Below, one piece after another: positions 25,134 to 33,789 of a DNA stretch of 64,000 nt; positions within the stretch are counted from its first letter, which is position 1, and each line of letters opens with the position of its first letter. Origin of the DNA: Tissierellales bacterium (GTDB taxonomy: Bacteria > Bacillota > Clostridia > Tissierellales > Tissierellaceae); the NCBI GenBank assembly GCA_030146915.1, contig JASLAT010000034.1, forward strand, positions 186,001 to 250,000, in the 5' to 3' direction. Under the pieces are notes generated by a model. The model worked only from the letters and a program-made list of their open reading frames with translations, was not told where the DNA came from and did no database searches. Made by a program: the position numbers and the translations under genes.

Positions 25134-26129
25134 ATGAAAATTATAGTAGATACTATGGGGAGTGATAAGGGATCTAAAGAACTTATCAAAGGAGCTCTTG
25201 ATGCTATTAACGAATGGGGTATAGAAGTTATTTTTGTTGGTAATAAACAAGAAATACAAGAAGCTTTGAATGAATTTCAATATGAAGGTGATAAGATAGA
25301 AATTATTCCTACTAGTGAAGTAATTGAGCATGATGATGATCCAGTTATGTCCATTAGAAGAAAAAGAAATTCATCTATGGTGGTTGCATCTCAGCTACTT
25401 AAAGACTCTAAAGCTGATGGATTGATATCAACGGGAAATACAGGTGCACTTTTAGCTGCGGGACTTTTTATAGTGGGGAGAATAGATGGTATAGAAAGAC
25501 CAGCTATTTCAGTAATACACCCTACTAAAAAAGGTTTTTCTTTGCTTCTAGATGCTGGGGCTAATGCAGATTGTAAGTCTGAGTATTTGTTACAATTTGC
25601 AAAAATGGGATATGTATATATGGATAAAGTTATGAATATTGATAATCCAAAAGTTGGGCTAATAAATGTAGGTGTAGAGAAGGGTAAGGGGAACAAGTTA
25701 ACTAAGGATACTTTTACTTTGCTTGAAAAGTCAGATATTAACTTTATAGGTAATATAGAAGCGAGAGATATACCTTTTGGAGATGCTGATGTACTTGTAA
25801 CAGATGGGTTTACTGGAAATATTGTACTTAAAATGATGGAAGGTATGGCAATTTTTATGAAAGATATGTTAAAAGCTAAGTTTGAAAAGAACATAAAAAC
25901 TAAACTTTCTGCATTATTAATAAAAAATGAAGCTTATGAGTTAAAAGAAACCTTAGATTATAGAGAGTATGGTGGTGCACCTTTATTAGGTATAAAAAAA
26001 CCTATAGTTAAGGCACATGGAAGTTCTGATGCTTTTGCTTTTAAAAATGGTATTAAACAATTGATAGATTTTATCGAAAAGGATATAATAAATATCATAG
26101 AGTATGAAATAAATAAGGAGGAGAAATAA
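25134..26129 (+). CDS. plsX: Phosphate acyltransferase PlsX
   Basis: A 331-residue enzyme converting acyl-ACP (and working with acyl phosphate) to acyl phosphate for PlsY in phospholipid synthesis. The Rossmann-like start IIVDTMGSDKGSKELIKGAL, STGNTGALLAAGLF, the RPAISVIHPTKKG block and the C-terminal YGGAPLLGIKKPIVKAHGSSDAFAF (quoted in part: GGAPLLGI, AHGSSDA) are diagnostic. The ATG at 25134 follows ttggaggt; an upstream TTG lies in that site. acpP begins 3 bp after. In Bacillus fapR precedes and fabD-fabG follow plsX; all three are missing here, so the acyl supply is encoded elsewhere or imported. Confidence 0.95.
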   Translation: MKIIVDTMGSDKGSKELIKGALDAINEWGIEVIFVGNKQEIQEALNEFQYEGDKIEIIPTSEVIEHDDDPVMSIRRKRNSSMVVASQLLKDSKADGLISTGNTGALLAAGLFIVGRIDGIERPAISVIHPTKKGFSLLLDAGANADCKSEYLLQFAKMGYVYMDKVMNIDNPKVGLINVGVEKGKGNKLTKDTFTLLEKSDINFIGNIEARDIPFGDADVLVTDGFTGNIVLKMMEGMAIFMKDMLKAKFEKNIKTKLSALLIKNEAYELKETLDYREYGGAPLLGIKKPIVKAHGSSDAFAFKNGIKQLIDFIEKDIINIIEYEINKEEK

Positions 26130-26131
26130 GA

Positions 26132-26365
26132 ATGGATGTTTTTTCAAAAATAAGAGAGATTGTAGCAGTTCAATTTAATTTATCAGAAGATGAAATAAGT
26201 GAGGATACATCTTTTTTTGATGATCTTAATGCTGACTCAATTGATTTAGTACATCTAGTAATGACTTTAGAAGATGAATATGAGTTAGAAGTGGAAGATG
26301 ATCAATTAGAAAATATAGAAACAGTAGGAGATGCTGTAGAATATATAGAAAAAAATATAGATTAG
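26132..26365 (+). CDS. acpP: Acyl carrier protein
   Basis: A 77-residue acidic four-helix protein carrying acyl chains on phosphopantetheine. The attachment serine is in the DSIDLVHL motif (about residue 36), a slight variant of the usual DSLD. Spacing of 3 bp from plsX and the ribosome site aaggaggag show they are co-translated. Its stop codon lies in the left arm of a stable hairpin that stands before rnc. Confidence 0.95.
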   Translation: MDVFSKIREIVAVQFNLSEDEISEDTSFFDDLNADSIDLVHLVMTLEDEYELEVEDDQLENIETVGDAVEYIEKNID

Positions 26366-26392
26366 TAAATTGGGTAACCAGTTTACTAATCT
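26359..26392 (+). other. Stable GNRA-capped hairpin between acpP and rnc
   Basis: Stem of 11 perfect pairs (26359-26369 with 26382-26392), extended by a T-G wobble and tgg/cca around a gtaa tetraloop (26374-26377), 15 pairs in all. No T tract follows, so it does not look like a terminator; it could be an mRNA-processing or stabilising element. Confidence 0.6.
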
Positions 26393-26413
26393 AATAAAGT
26401 AATAGGAGGAAAT

Positions 26414-27127
26414 ATGAATAGGGATATAACAAAACTTGAGGATTTAGAGGCGAGTTTAAATTATAAATTTAAAAACAGAGATCTATTAAAAAAGGCATTA
26501 ACCCATAGTTCTTATGCAAATGAAAATAAAATGAATTCTATTGACAACAATGAGAGACTAGAGTTTTTAGGAGATAGTATTATAAATTTAATAGTAAGTC
26601 AATATTTATATAAAAAGTACCCGAAATATCCAGAAGGCAATCTTACTAGGATAAGAGCTATGGTGGTTTGCGAGTCATCTTTAGCTTATGCAGCTAGAAG
26701 AGTTAATCTAGGTAGATATATTTTGCTAGGTAGGGGTGAGGATATAACAGGTGGTAGGGATAGAGATTCCATACTAGCAGATACTATAGAAGCGGTAACG
26801 GGTGCTATTTATATAGATAGTGACTTTGAGGTAACAAATAAAGTCTTACTAAGTAGTTTTAAAGAAAATATAAGGTATGCAGTAAAAAAAGGAAACTTAT
26901 TTGTAGATTATAAGACGGAATTACAAGAACGTTTGCAAAAGGATAAAGATGTTACAATAGAGTATAGAGTTTATAGAGAAAAAGGACCAGACCATGATAA
27001 AGTATTCTTTGTAAAGGTTATGATGAATAAAAATACTATTGGGAAAGGTATGGGTAAGAATAAAAAAGAGGCGGAACAAATGGCTGCGAAAGATGCTTTA
27101 GCTAAAATGGAGGATAAGGATGACTAA
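26414..27127 (+). CDS. rnc: Ribonuclease III
   Basis: A 237-residue double-strand-specific endoribonuclease, processing rRNA precursors and some mRNAs. The RNase III signature NERLEFLGDSIINL (about residues 41-54) holds the catalytic Glu/Asp set, the second acidic pair lies in DTIEAVTGAIY, and a C-terminal double-stranded-RNA-binding domain (from about residue 165) contains YKTELQERLQK and GKNKKEAEQMAAKDAL. The ATG follows taggagga. It overlaps the next gene by 8 bp. A strong hairpin in its leader invites comparison with autoregulated rnc genes of other bacteria. Confidence 0.97.
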   Translation: MNRDITKLEDLEASLNYKFKNRDLLKKALTHSSYANENKMNSIDNNERLEFLGDSIINLIVSQYLYKKYPKYPEGNLTRIRAMVVCESSLAYAARRVNLGRYILLGRGEDITGGRDRDSILADTIEAVTGAIYIDSDFEVTNKVLLSSFKENIRYAVKKGNLFVDYKTELQERLQKDKDVTIEYRVYREKGPDHDKVFFVKVMMNKNTIGKGMGKNKKEAEQMAAKDALAKMEDKDD

Positions 27128-28196
27128 ACAATATACAATACCTATTTTTGTTCCTCACTTAGGGTGCCCTTATGATTGTGTTTTTTGTAATCAAGATAGA
27201 ATTACAGGGCAATCGACTAACGTTAACTCAGAAGATGTTAGAGATACTATTGAGGAGTATTTATCATATTTTGATAAGCCGGTTTGGCTAGAAGTAGGTT
27301 TTTTTGGAGGAAGCTTTACAGGAATAGCTAAAAATAAACAAGAAGAATTATTATCTGTAGCGAAAGAATATAAAGAAAAAGGCTTAATAAATGGTATAAG
27401 ATTATCAACAAGACCTGATTTCATTAATAAAAATATTATAGAAAGATTGGAATTTTACTTGGTTGATACTATTGAATTGGGCGTTCAATCATTAGTTGAT
27501 GATGTATTAGTTCAGAGTGGTCGTGGACATAACTCTAAAACAGTATACAAAGCAGTTGAATTGATAGATAAGAGTAATATAAAGTTAGGATTACAAATGA
27601 TGATGGGATTACCTGGTGATACTTATGAAAATAGTTTATATACAGTTAAGGAGTTTATAAAATTAAATCCTAGTTGTGTCAGAATTTATCCTACTTTAGT
27701 GATTAAAGATACTCAGTTAGAAAGCAAGTATTTAGATGGAAAATATAAACCTTTGGATCTAGAGACTGCTATAGAAAGTGCTGTTGATTATCTTATTATG
27801 TTTCAAATTAAAAAAATTGATGTTATAAGACTTGGTTTACAAGCAACTGAAAATATACAATTAGGTAGAGATGTTACAGCAGGTCCATTTCATCCATCAT
27901 TTGGTGCATTAGTTCAATCGAGAATATTTAGGAAAATATTAGATAGAAGGATTATCAATGATAAACTAAAGACTGATTTAATAATACATGCTAATAAAAA
28001 AAGTATTTCATCTATAGTGGGAGATAAAGCAAATAATAAGGAATTTTTAATGAATAAATATAATTTGAAGAATATTTATTATTTAGCAGATGAGAATATT
28101 AAATTTAATAATATGGTTATAGATTATGGTACTTATAAAGAAGAGATAGATTATGAAATTGAAATAAAAAAATATTGTATTGAAAATATAGACTAA
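27120..28196 (+). CDS. Radical SAM protein, Elp3-like, between rnc and smc
   Basis: A 358-residue protein with a radical-SAM cluster motif CPYDCVFCNQ (CxxxCxxC, about residues 17-25) and further barrel motifs EVGFFGGSFTG, GIRLSTRPDF, IELGVQSL and LQMMMGLPGDTYE. The order resembles the radical-SAM half of Elp3, but there is no acetyltransferase domain. Proteins of this type sit between rnc and smc in many Clostridia; I know of no established function. RNA or tRNA modification is a guess from the Elp3 likeness and location. It overlaps rnc by 8 bp and ends in a weak terminator before smc. Confidence 0.85.
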   Translation: MTKQYTIPIFVPHLGCPYDCVFCNQDRITGQSTNVNSEDVRDTIEEYLSYFDKPVWLEVGFFGGSFTGIAKNKQEELLSVAKEYKEKGLINGIRLSTRPDFINKNIIERLEFYLVDTIELGVQSLVDDVLVQSGRGHNSKTVYKAVELIDKSNIKLGLQMMMGLPGDTYENSLYTVKEFIKLNPSCVRIYPTLVIKDTQLESKYLDGKYKPLDLETAIESAVDYLIMFQIKKIDVIRLGLQATENIQLGRDVTAGPFHPSFGALVQSRIFRKILDRRIINDKLKTDLIIHANKKSISSIVGDKANNKEFLMNKYNLKNIYYLADENIKFNNMVIDYGTYKEEIDYEIEIKKYCIENID

Positions 28197-28218
28197 AGGC
28201 TCTGCCTTTAGTTAATAT
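28192..28218 (+). terminator. Small terminator or attenuator before smc
   Basis: A 9-bp perfect stem (actaaaggc, 28192-28200, with gcctttagt, 28204-28212), 3-nt loop, then taatatttt. It overlaps the stop codon of the radical SAM gene; the T run is interrupted, so termination may be partial. Confidence 0.6.
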
Positions 28219-28237
28219 TTTGTTTGGAGGTGTTTAT

Positions 28238-31200
28238 TTGAAATTAAAAGAAATAGAGGTCTTAGGATTTAAATCTTTTTTTGAAAAAACTAATGTTAAC
28301 TTTAAGGATGGTATAACAGCTATAGTAGGACCAAATGGAAGTGGTAAGAGTAATATCTCTGATGCAATAAGATGGGTTTTAGGTGAGCAAAGTATAAAAA
28401 CATTAAGAGGAAATAAAATGGAAGATGTTATATTTGCAGGTACTAGTAAGAGAAAGGCTCTTGGATATGCAGAAGTTACAATTGTTTTTGATAACAGCGA
28501 AGGATCTATTCCTATAGAGTATGAAGAAGTTGCAATTACCAGAAGAGTTTTTAGATCTGGTGAATCTGAGTTTTATATAAATAAAAATGCATGTAGATTA
28601 AAAGATATAAGAGAGTTACTTATGGATACTGGAATAGGAAAAGATGGTTACTCTATTATAGGGCAAGGTAAGATAGATGAGATATTGAGCAATAAATCTG
28701 AGGATAGAAGACATATTTTTGAAGAGGCTGCAGGGATAGTAAAATATAAATCAAAAAAGGAAGAGTCAGAGAGAAAACTTTTAAGAACAGAAGATAATTT
28801 AATCAGAATAAATGATATTGTTTCAGAGTTGGAAAAAAGAGAAAAAAAACTAAAGAAACAAGCAGAGAAAGCTTTAGAGTATGAAAAGATCTATGAAGAA
28901 CTTAAAAACAAAGAAATAAGTTATATAAATAATAATATAAAAAAAATAGATGAAAATATTAAGCTTACAAATAATAGTAAAAAATATTTAGAAAATCAAG
29001 TTAAAGAAATAAAAGTAAAATTAAATCAGATAAAATCAAATCAGGGAAAGCTAGATTTATATAAGCAAACAGTTGAAAATCAATATAAGCAGGAAGTAGA
29101 AAAAAGATTAAAAATAGAAGAGAAGATAAATGAATATAAAAATAAGATAAGTATATTAAAAGAACAGCAAAAATATAATAAAAAAGATATAGATAGAATA
29201 AGCATTGAAAATGAAAAATATCAAAAAAACATTTTAAAATATAAGGAAGATAATGAAATTTTAACTAAAGAATTGAATACATTGGAGAAAGATATAGTTA
29301 AAACAAAGGATCTACATAAATTAAAAGAAAATCAATATAACAATGATTTGGCTTTATTAAATAAAACTAAAAGAGACTTAGAGTTAAAAAAAGATAATGT
29401 ATTGGAATTATATAACATTATTTCTGAAAAGAAATCTGAGTTAAGTAGTGTAGAGTCTTTTAATAAAAATATAGAAAAGAGAGCTTATCAATTAAAGGAT
29501 GTTTTACAAAAATTAAATGATGAAATAAAAAATGTAGATAGAAATAGAAAAGTATTAAACTTTGAATTAGAAAAAATAAATAAAGAGAAAAAAGAACTTA
29601 ATATTAAATTAGAAAATTTAGCTAAAAATATATTACAGTTAAAGAACAATATATATAAATATGAACAAGAAGTTAAGAAACTCGACATAAAGCTTCAAAC
29701 AAATACTGCAAACTATAGACTTTATAACAAGATGGAAGATAGTTATGAAGGTTATTATAAAGGGGTAAAAAGTATACTTAGATTATCGAACTCTAATGAA
29801 TCACTTAGGTCAAAAATAGTAGGTGTTGTTGCAGATCTTATTAGGGTAGAGAAAGCTTATGAGCTAGCAATATCAACTAGTTTGGGAGGAAATGCTCAAA
29901 ATATAGTTACTGAGAATCAAAGAGATGCAAAAATACTTATTCATGAATTATCTAAGATAAGAGGAGGAAGAATAACCTGTTTACCATTAGATACTATTAA
30001 AGGAAAGACCCTATTGATAAACGATAATGATAGATCTACTTATAAAGTTTTAGGATTAGCATCAGAATTGGTAAGCTATAACCAAAGATATAAAGATATA
30101 GTAGAAAGCTTATTAGGTAGAACGGTAGTGGTTGAGGATATGGACAATGCTATTAACTTATCTAATAAATATAAGAACAATATAAGGATAGTAACTTTAA
30201 AAGGGGATGTTATTAATCCTGGAGGATCTATGACTGGAGGTAGTCATAATCAGGCTAATAGTAATATATTTAGTAGAAAAAATGAAATAGATAGAATTGC
30301 TAAAGTTATAAAAGAAATTAAAAGCAATAGAAATAGTATTATAGAAGATTATGAGTCTTGTAAATTAGCTTATGAATCCACATTAAATAAAAAGGATGAT
30401 TTGGAAGAAAGACTACTAGAACTTAAGTATAAGGAAGTGGAATTAGATAATAAGTTATTATCTAATAATAATGAAATTTTAAGAATAAAACATCAGTTGA
30501 GTATAAACACTGAAGAAAATATGGGCTTAGAAGAAGAAACTTCTGAGTATAAGTTAAGAGAAGTAAAGTTAAGAGAAGAATTAAATGAGCTAGAGAGTCA
30601 GTTAGAAGTTCAAAGAAAGAATATTAAAAGTCTAACGGAAATAATTAGTGAAGAGCAAAACTCTATCGATGAAGAAAGGGATACTATAAGTAATGTTTTA
30701 ATAGATATTAATAAAAAGAATTCAGAAATAAAAAGATTAGAGTCTATTATATACAATAATAATTTACAAATAGAAGAAATAGAAGTCAATTTAGAAAATA
30801 ACAATTTAGTAAATATAAAGTTAGAGGAAAATATTGAAAAAATAACTGAGGAAATATCTAAGATAGAAGAAAAATCAATTAAAATTGTAAGCGATTTGTC
30901 TGATATTACAGATATTATAAATAATGTAGAAAATAAAATAAAAGAACAAAAAGAAAATGAAATTAATCTTATAAGAGAATCTCAGGAGCACATGGATAGT
31001 ATTAATAAATTTAAAAATAAATTAAATGATGAAGAACTTGCCTATTCTAAACTTAATTTAAGTAGGGAAAACTTTTTAACTCAACTTTATGAAAAATACA
31101 AGGTTAATTATATAGATATATTAGATTTAAAAACTGAGCAGGTAAGTAGAGAAGAAATTGATAAAATAAAAGCAGATCTAGAAAAAATGGGTAGTGTAAA

Positions 31201-31792
31201 TTTAGCAGCTAAGGATGAGTATAAAGATCTTAAAGGTAGGTTAGATTTCATTTATAAACAGAAATCTGATTTAGAACAAGCTAGGACGGATTTAAATACA
31301 TTAATTTATAATATAGAGAGAAAAATGTCGAAGTTGTTTAAAGAGAGTTTTGATGAGATAAATAAAAACTTTAAACTTATATTTAAAACCTTATTTAATG
31401 GTGGTGAAGCGGGATTAATACTAGAGGATGATAAAAACTTTTTAACCAGTGGTATAGAAATACAAGCTAAGCCACCTGGTAAAAAGCTACAAAACTTATC
31501 TTCTTTATCAGGTGGTGAAAGATCTCTTGTAGCAGTTGCACTATTATTTGCTATATTAAAAATGAAGCCTTCTCCATTTTGTGTTCTTGATGAAATAGAT
31601 GCAGCATTAGATGAGGCTAATATTGGAAGGTATACATCTTACTTACAAGATATCAGTGAGGAGACTCAGTTTATAATTATAACTCATAGAAAAACAACTA
31701 TGGAAATGGCTGATGTTTTATATGGGGTTACAATGGAAGAAGAAGGAGTATCTAAGATAGTTTCTGTAGAATTAAAAGATTTTAAGAATTAA
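28238..31792 (+). CDS. smc: Chromosome segregation protein SMC
   Basis: A 1184-residue condensin-type ATPase. The N-terminal Walker A is GPNGSGKSN (about residues 32-40); a long coiled coil follows, then a hinge (about 500-670, ending in GGSMTGGSHNQ), a returning coiled coil and the C-terminal head with the ABC signature LSGGERSLVA (about 1090) and Walker B VLDEIDAALDEAN. It forms rings with ScpA/ScpB that organise and segregate the chromosome. The start is TTG 28238, preceded by TTTGGAGGTG at correct spacing; an upstream TTG at 28220 would place the ribosome site inside the gene. ftsY follows after 13 bp. Confidence 0.97.
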   Translation: MKLKEIEVLGFKSFFEKTNVNFKDGITAIVGPNGSGKSNISDAIRWVLGEQSIKTLRGNKMEDVIFAGTSKRKALGYAEVTIVFDNSEGSIPIEYEEVAITRRVFRSGESEFYINKNACRLKDIRELLMDTGIGKDGYSIIGQGKIDEILSNKSEDRRHIFEEAAGIVKYKSKKEESERKLLRTEDNLIRINDIVSELEKREKKLKKQAEKALEYEKIYEELKNKEISYINNNIKKIDENIKLTNNSKKYLENQVKEIKVKLNQIKSNQGKLDLYKQTVENQYKQEVEKRLKIEEKINEYKNKISILKEQQKYNKKDIDRISIENEKYQKNILKYKEDNEILTKELNTLEKDIVKTKDLHKLKENQYNNDLALLNKTKRDLELKKDNVLELYNIISEKKSELSSVESFNKNIEKRAYQLKDVLQKLNDEIKNVDRNRKVLNFELEKINKEKKELNIKLENLAKNILQLKNNIYKYEQEVKKLDIKLQTNTANYRLYNKMEDSYEGYYKGVKSILRLSNSNESLRSKIVGVVADLIRVEKAYELAISTSLGGNAQNIVTENQRDAKILIHELSKIRGGRITCLPLDTIKGKTLLINDNDRSTYKVLGLASELVSYNQRYKDIVESLLGRTVVVEDMDNAINLSNKYKNNIRIVTLKGDVINPGGSMTGGSHNQANSNIFSRKNEIDRIAKVIKEIKSNRNSIIEDYESCKLAYESTLNKKDDLEERLLELKYKEVELDNKLLSNNNEILRIKHQLSINTEENMGLEEETSEYKLREVKLREELNELESQLEVQRKNIKSLTEIISEEQNSIDEERDTISNVLIDINKKNSEIKRLESIIYNNNLQIEEIEVNLENNNLVNIKLEENIEKITEEISKIEEKSIKIVSDLSDITDIINNVENKIKEQKENEINLIRESQEHMDSINKFKNKLNDEELAYSKLNLSRENFLTQLYEKYKVNYIDILDLKTEQVSREEIDKIKADLEKMGSVNLAAKDEYKDLKGRLDFIYKQKSDLEQARTDLNTLIYNIERKMSKLFKESFDEINKNFKLIFKTLFNGGEAGLILEDDKNFLTSGIEIQAKPPGKKLQNLSSLSGGERSLVAVALLFAILKMKPSPFCVLDEIDAALDEANIGRYTSYLQDISEETQFIIITHRKTTMEMADVLYGVTMEEEGVSKIVSVELKDFKN

Positions 31793-31805
31793 AGGAGGAA
31801 TAGAA

Positions 31806-33323
31806 GTGTTTAAATGGATAAAAGAAAAAATTTTAGGTAAAAAAGAAGAAGTAAAAGAAGAAGTAGAAGAAAAGGTCGAATCTGCTAAAGAAGAGATTTT
31901 GGATAGGAAAGAAGATTTAAAAGAAAAATCTAACGAAATAAATGAAAAAATTATAAATAAAAAAGAAACTATAAAAAAAGAAATGGAAACAGATTTAGAA
32001 GATAAAAGGGAAGAGCTTCTAGATAAAAAAGAAGAAGTAGAAGAGAAAGTCGAGTCTGATAAAGAAGAGATTTTGGATACGAAAGAAGATTTAAAAGAAA
32101 AATCTAACGAAATAAATGAAAAAATTATAAATAAAAAAGAAACTATAAAAAAAGAAGAGGAAACAGGTTTAGAAGATAAAAAGGAAGAGTCTCTAGATAA
32201 GAAAGAAAAAGTAGAAGAAAAAATCAATCAAACAAGTGGGAAACTTTCGGATAAAAAAGAAACTATAAAAAAAGGTGTAGTATCATCCATAGAAGATAAG
32301 GAAGAAAAGTTATTAGATAAGAAAGAGGAGCAATTATTAACCAAAAAAGAGGAATTAAATGAAAAAATTAATGATTCAGATGATAGTTCTAAAGATAAGA
32401 AAGTTAGTTTTTTTGAAAAACTTAAACAAGGTCTAACGAAAACTAGGGATAATTTAACAGAACAACTGAATTCTATAATAAAATCATATAAAAAAGTAGA
32501 TGAAGAGTTATTTGAAGAATTAGAAGAAGTATTAATTACAGCAGATGTAGGTGTTGAGACTACAATGGAGCTAATAGACAACCTTAGAGATACGGTTAAA
32601 GAAGAAAAAGTATCTGAGCCTAACGATGTTATGGAATTATTGAAAAATGAGATAGAGAAAGTAATGATTAGAGAAGGAATTGATAATGAACTAAAGATAG
32701 AACCATCTCCGGCTGTAGTTTTAGTAGTTGGAGTAAATGGAGTTGGAAAAACTACAACTATCGGTAAAATGGCAAATATGTACAAAGAAAAAGGAAAGTC
32801 CGTTTTAATTGCTGCTGGTGATACTTTTAGGGCAGCTGCAATAGAACAGTTAGAGGAATGGGGTAATAGAGCTGATGTTGATATAATTTCTCATACTGAG
32901 GGTGCAGACCCAGCAGCTGTTATATATGACGGAATACAGGCAGCTAAAGCTAGAGGGACAGAATTATTGATCTGTGATACAGCTGGGAGATTACACAATA
33001 AAGCTAATTTAATGAATGAACTTAATAAAATATTTAGAGTTGTTGAAAAGGAATATCCAGAAGCTACTAAAGAAGTTTTACTAGTATTGGATGCAACAAC
33101 AGGACAAAATGCTATGAGCCAAGCTAAAACGTTCAAAGAAGTTGCTAATATTAGTGGTATAGCTTTAACTAAATTAGATGGTACAGCAAAAGGGGGAGTT
33201 GTGATAGCATTACAGGCAGAGCTTGGCATACCAATAAAGTTTGTAGGTGTAGGTGAAGGTATATATGACTTACAAACATTTAACTCAAAATCTTTTATAG
33301 ATGCTTTATTTGAAGATAAATAA
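31806..33323 (+). CDS. ftsY: Signal recognition particle receptor FtsY with long repetitive N-terminal extension
   Basis: A 505-residue SRP-receptor GTPase that docks ribosome-SRP complexes at the membrane. The conserved N and G domains begin near residue 200: GTPase loops GVNGVGKTTTIGK (about 307), DTFRAAAIEQLEEW, DTAGRLHN and TKLDGTAKGG are all intact. The first 200 residues are a Lys/Glu-rich, coiled-coil-like extension built from 58-residue tandem units (about residues 20-77 and 78-135, plus a shortened third). The extension is far longer than in B. subtilis FtsY (329 residues in total). Translation starts at GTG 31806 after aaaggagg. It is co-transcribed with smc. Confidence 0.95.
   Translation: MFKWIKEKILGKKEEVKEEVEEKVESAKEEILDRKEDLKEKSNEINEKIINKKETIKKEMETDLEDKREELLDKKEEVEEKVESDKEEILDTKEDLKEKSNEINEKIINKKETIKKEEETGLEDKKEESLDKKEKVEEKINQTSGKLSDKKETIKKGVVSSIEDKEEKLLDKKEEQLLTKKEELNEKINDSDDSSKDKKVSFFEKLKQGLTKTRDNLTEQLNSIIKSYKKVDEELFEELEEVLITADVGVETTMELIDNLRDTVKEEKVSEPNDVMELLKNEIEKVMIREGIDNELKIEPSPAVVLVVGVNGVGKTTTIGKMANMYKEKGKSVLIAAGDTFRAAAIEQLEEWGNRADVDIISHTEGADPAAVIYDGIQAAKARGTELLICDTAGRLHNKANLMNELNKIFRVVEKEYPEATKEVLLVLDATTGQNAMSQAKTFKEVANISGIALTKLDGTAKGGVVIALQAELGIPIKFVGVGEGIYDLQTFNSKSFIDALFEDK
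31863..32335 (+). repeat. 174-bp in-frame tandem repeat inside ftsY
   Basis: Unit 1 spans 31863-32036 and unit 2 spans 32037-32210, each beginning gtagaaga; a third, shorter unit starts at 32211. Within units 1 and 2 a 76-bp block (31907-31982 and 32081-32156) is identical, which points to recent duplication. Each unit encodes 58 residues, so copy-number change keeps the frame. Confidence 0.9.
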
Positions 33324-33328
33324 AAGGG

Positions 33329-33357
33329 TTGACAAATGTAAAACTATATATTATTAT
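33329..33357 (+). promoter_or_regulatory. Promoter of ylxM-ffh
   Basis: Consensus TTGACA (33329-33334), 17-nt spacer, TATTAT (33352-33357). It begins 6 bp after the ftsY stop and its predicted start (33364-33366) lies within the left arm of the following terminator. Confidence 0.82.
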
Positions 33358-33359
33358 AG

Positions 33360-33394
33360 ATACTGTTAAGTTTAAAGCTTGACAGTATTTTTTT
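33360..33394 (+). terminator. Terminator of the smc-ftsY transcript
   Basis: An 11-bp stem (atactgttaag, 33360-33370, with cttgacagtat, 33378-33388, one G-U) with 7-nt loop, followed by six T's. It lies downstream of the ylxM promoter and upstream of the ylxM start codon. Confidence 0.85.
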
Positions 33395-33416
33395 GAAAAG
33401 ACTTGGTGATTAGATT

Positions 33417-33788
33417 ATGGAGAAGTTAGTTAAAATAGGGATCTTATTCGATTTTTATGGGAAACTACTCACAGATAAACAATATATGGCAATAGATTTA
33501 TACTATATAAATGATTTATCGTTGGCTGAAATTGGTGAGGGAATAGGTGTTAGTAGACAAGGAGTATTTGATATTCTTAAAAGAGCAGAGAATAAGCTCT
33601 TTGGGTATGAAGATAAACTACATCTTGTTAAAAAATTTAAGGATAATCACGAAGGTATTAAGACAATAATAGATAATTCTTATAAATTAATAGAGTTAGT
33701 TGAAGTAGATAATAAAAATAAGGCTAAAGAAATATTAGAAGAAAATATAAAAATAGGAAAAAAATTAGTAACAGATAAGGAGGTATGA
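33417..33788 (+). CDS. ylxM: YlxM-family helix-turn-helix protein (UPF0122)
   Basis: A 123-residue protein with a sigma-factor-like helix-turn-helix in the N-terminal half (LLTDKQYMAIDLYYINDLSLAEIGE, then GVSRQGVFDILKRAE), the hallmark of YlxM/UPF0122. In Firmicutes and Streptococcus it is encoded next to ffh and has been shown to bind SRP components and influence the SRP GTPase cycle. The ATG follows a weaker ttggtga site; its stop TGA is 1 bp from the ffh ATG, indicating coupled translation. Confidence 0.92.
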   Translation: MEKLVKIGILFDFYGKLLTDKQYMAIDLYYINDLSLAEIGEGIGVSRQGVFDILKRAENKLFGYEDKLHLVKKFKDNHEGIKTIIDNSYKLIELVEVDNKNKAKEILEENIKIGKKLVTDKEV

Positions 33789-33789
33789 A

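Noticed and set aside
25391..25894. Minus-strand frame of 167 codons inside plsX
   Set aside because: Shadow of a well-conserved + strand gene; low-complexity hydrophobic product.
31772..32227. Open frame of 151 codons on the minus strand across the ftsY repeat, Ser/Phe-rich and repetitive
   Set aside because: It mirrors the Lys/Glu-rich ftsY repeat; no ribosome site, and codon pattern follows the + strand gene.
31863..32335. Repeats that might suggest a CRISPR array
   Set aside because: Units are 174 bp, adjacent without spacers, and in frame with ftsY; no cas genes are nearby.
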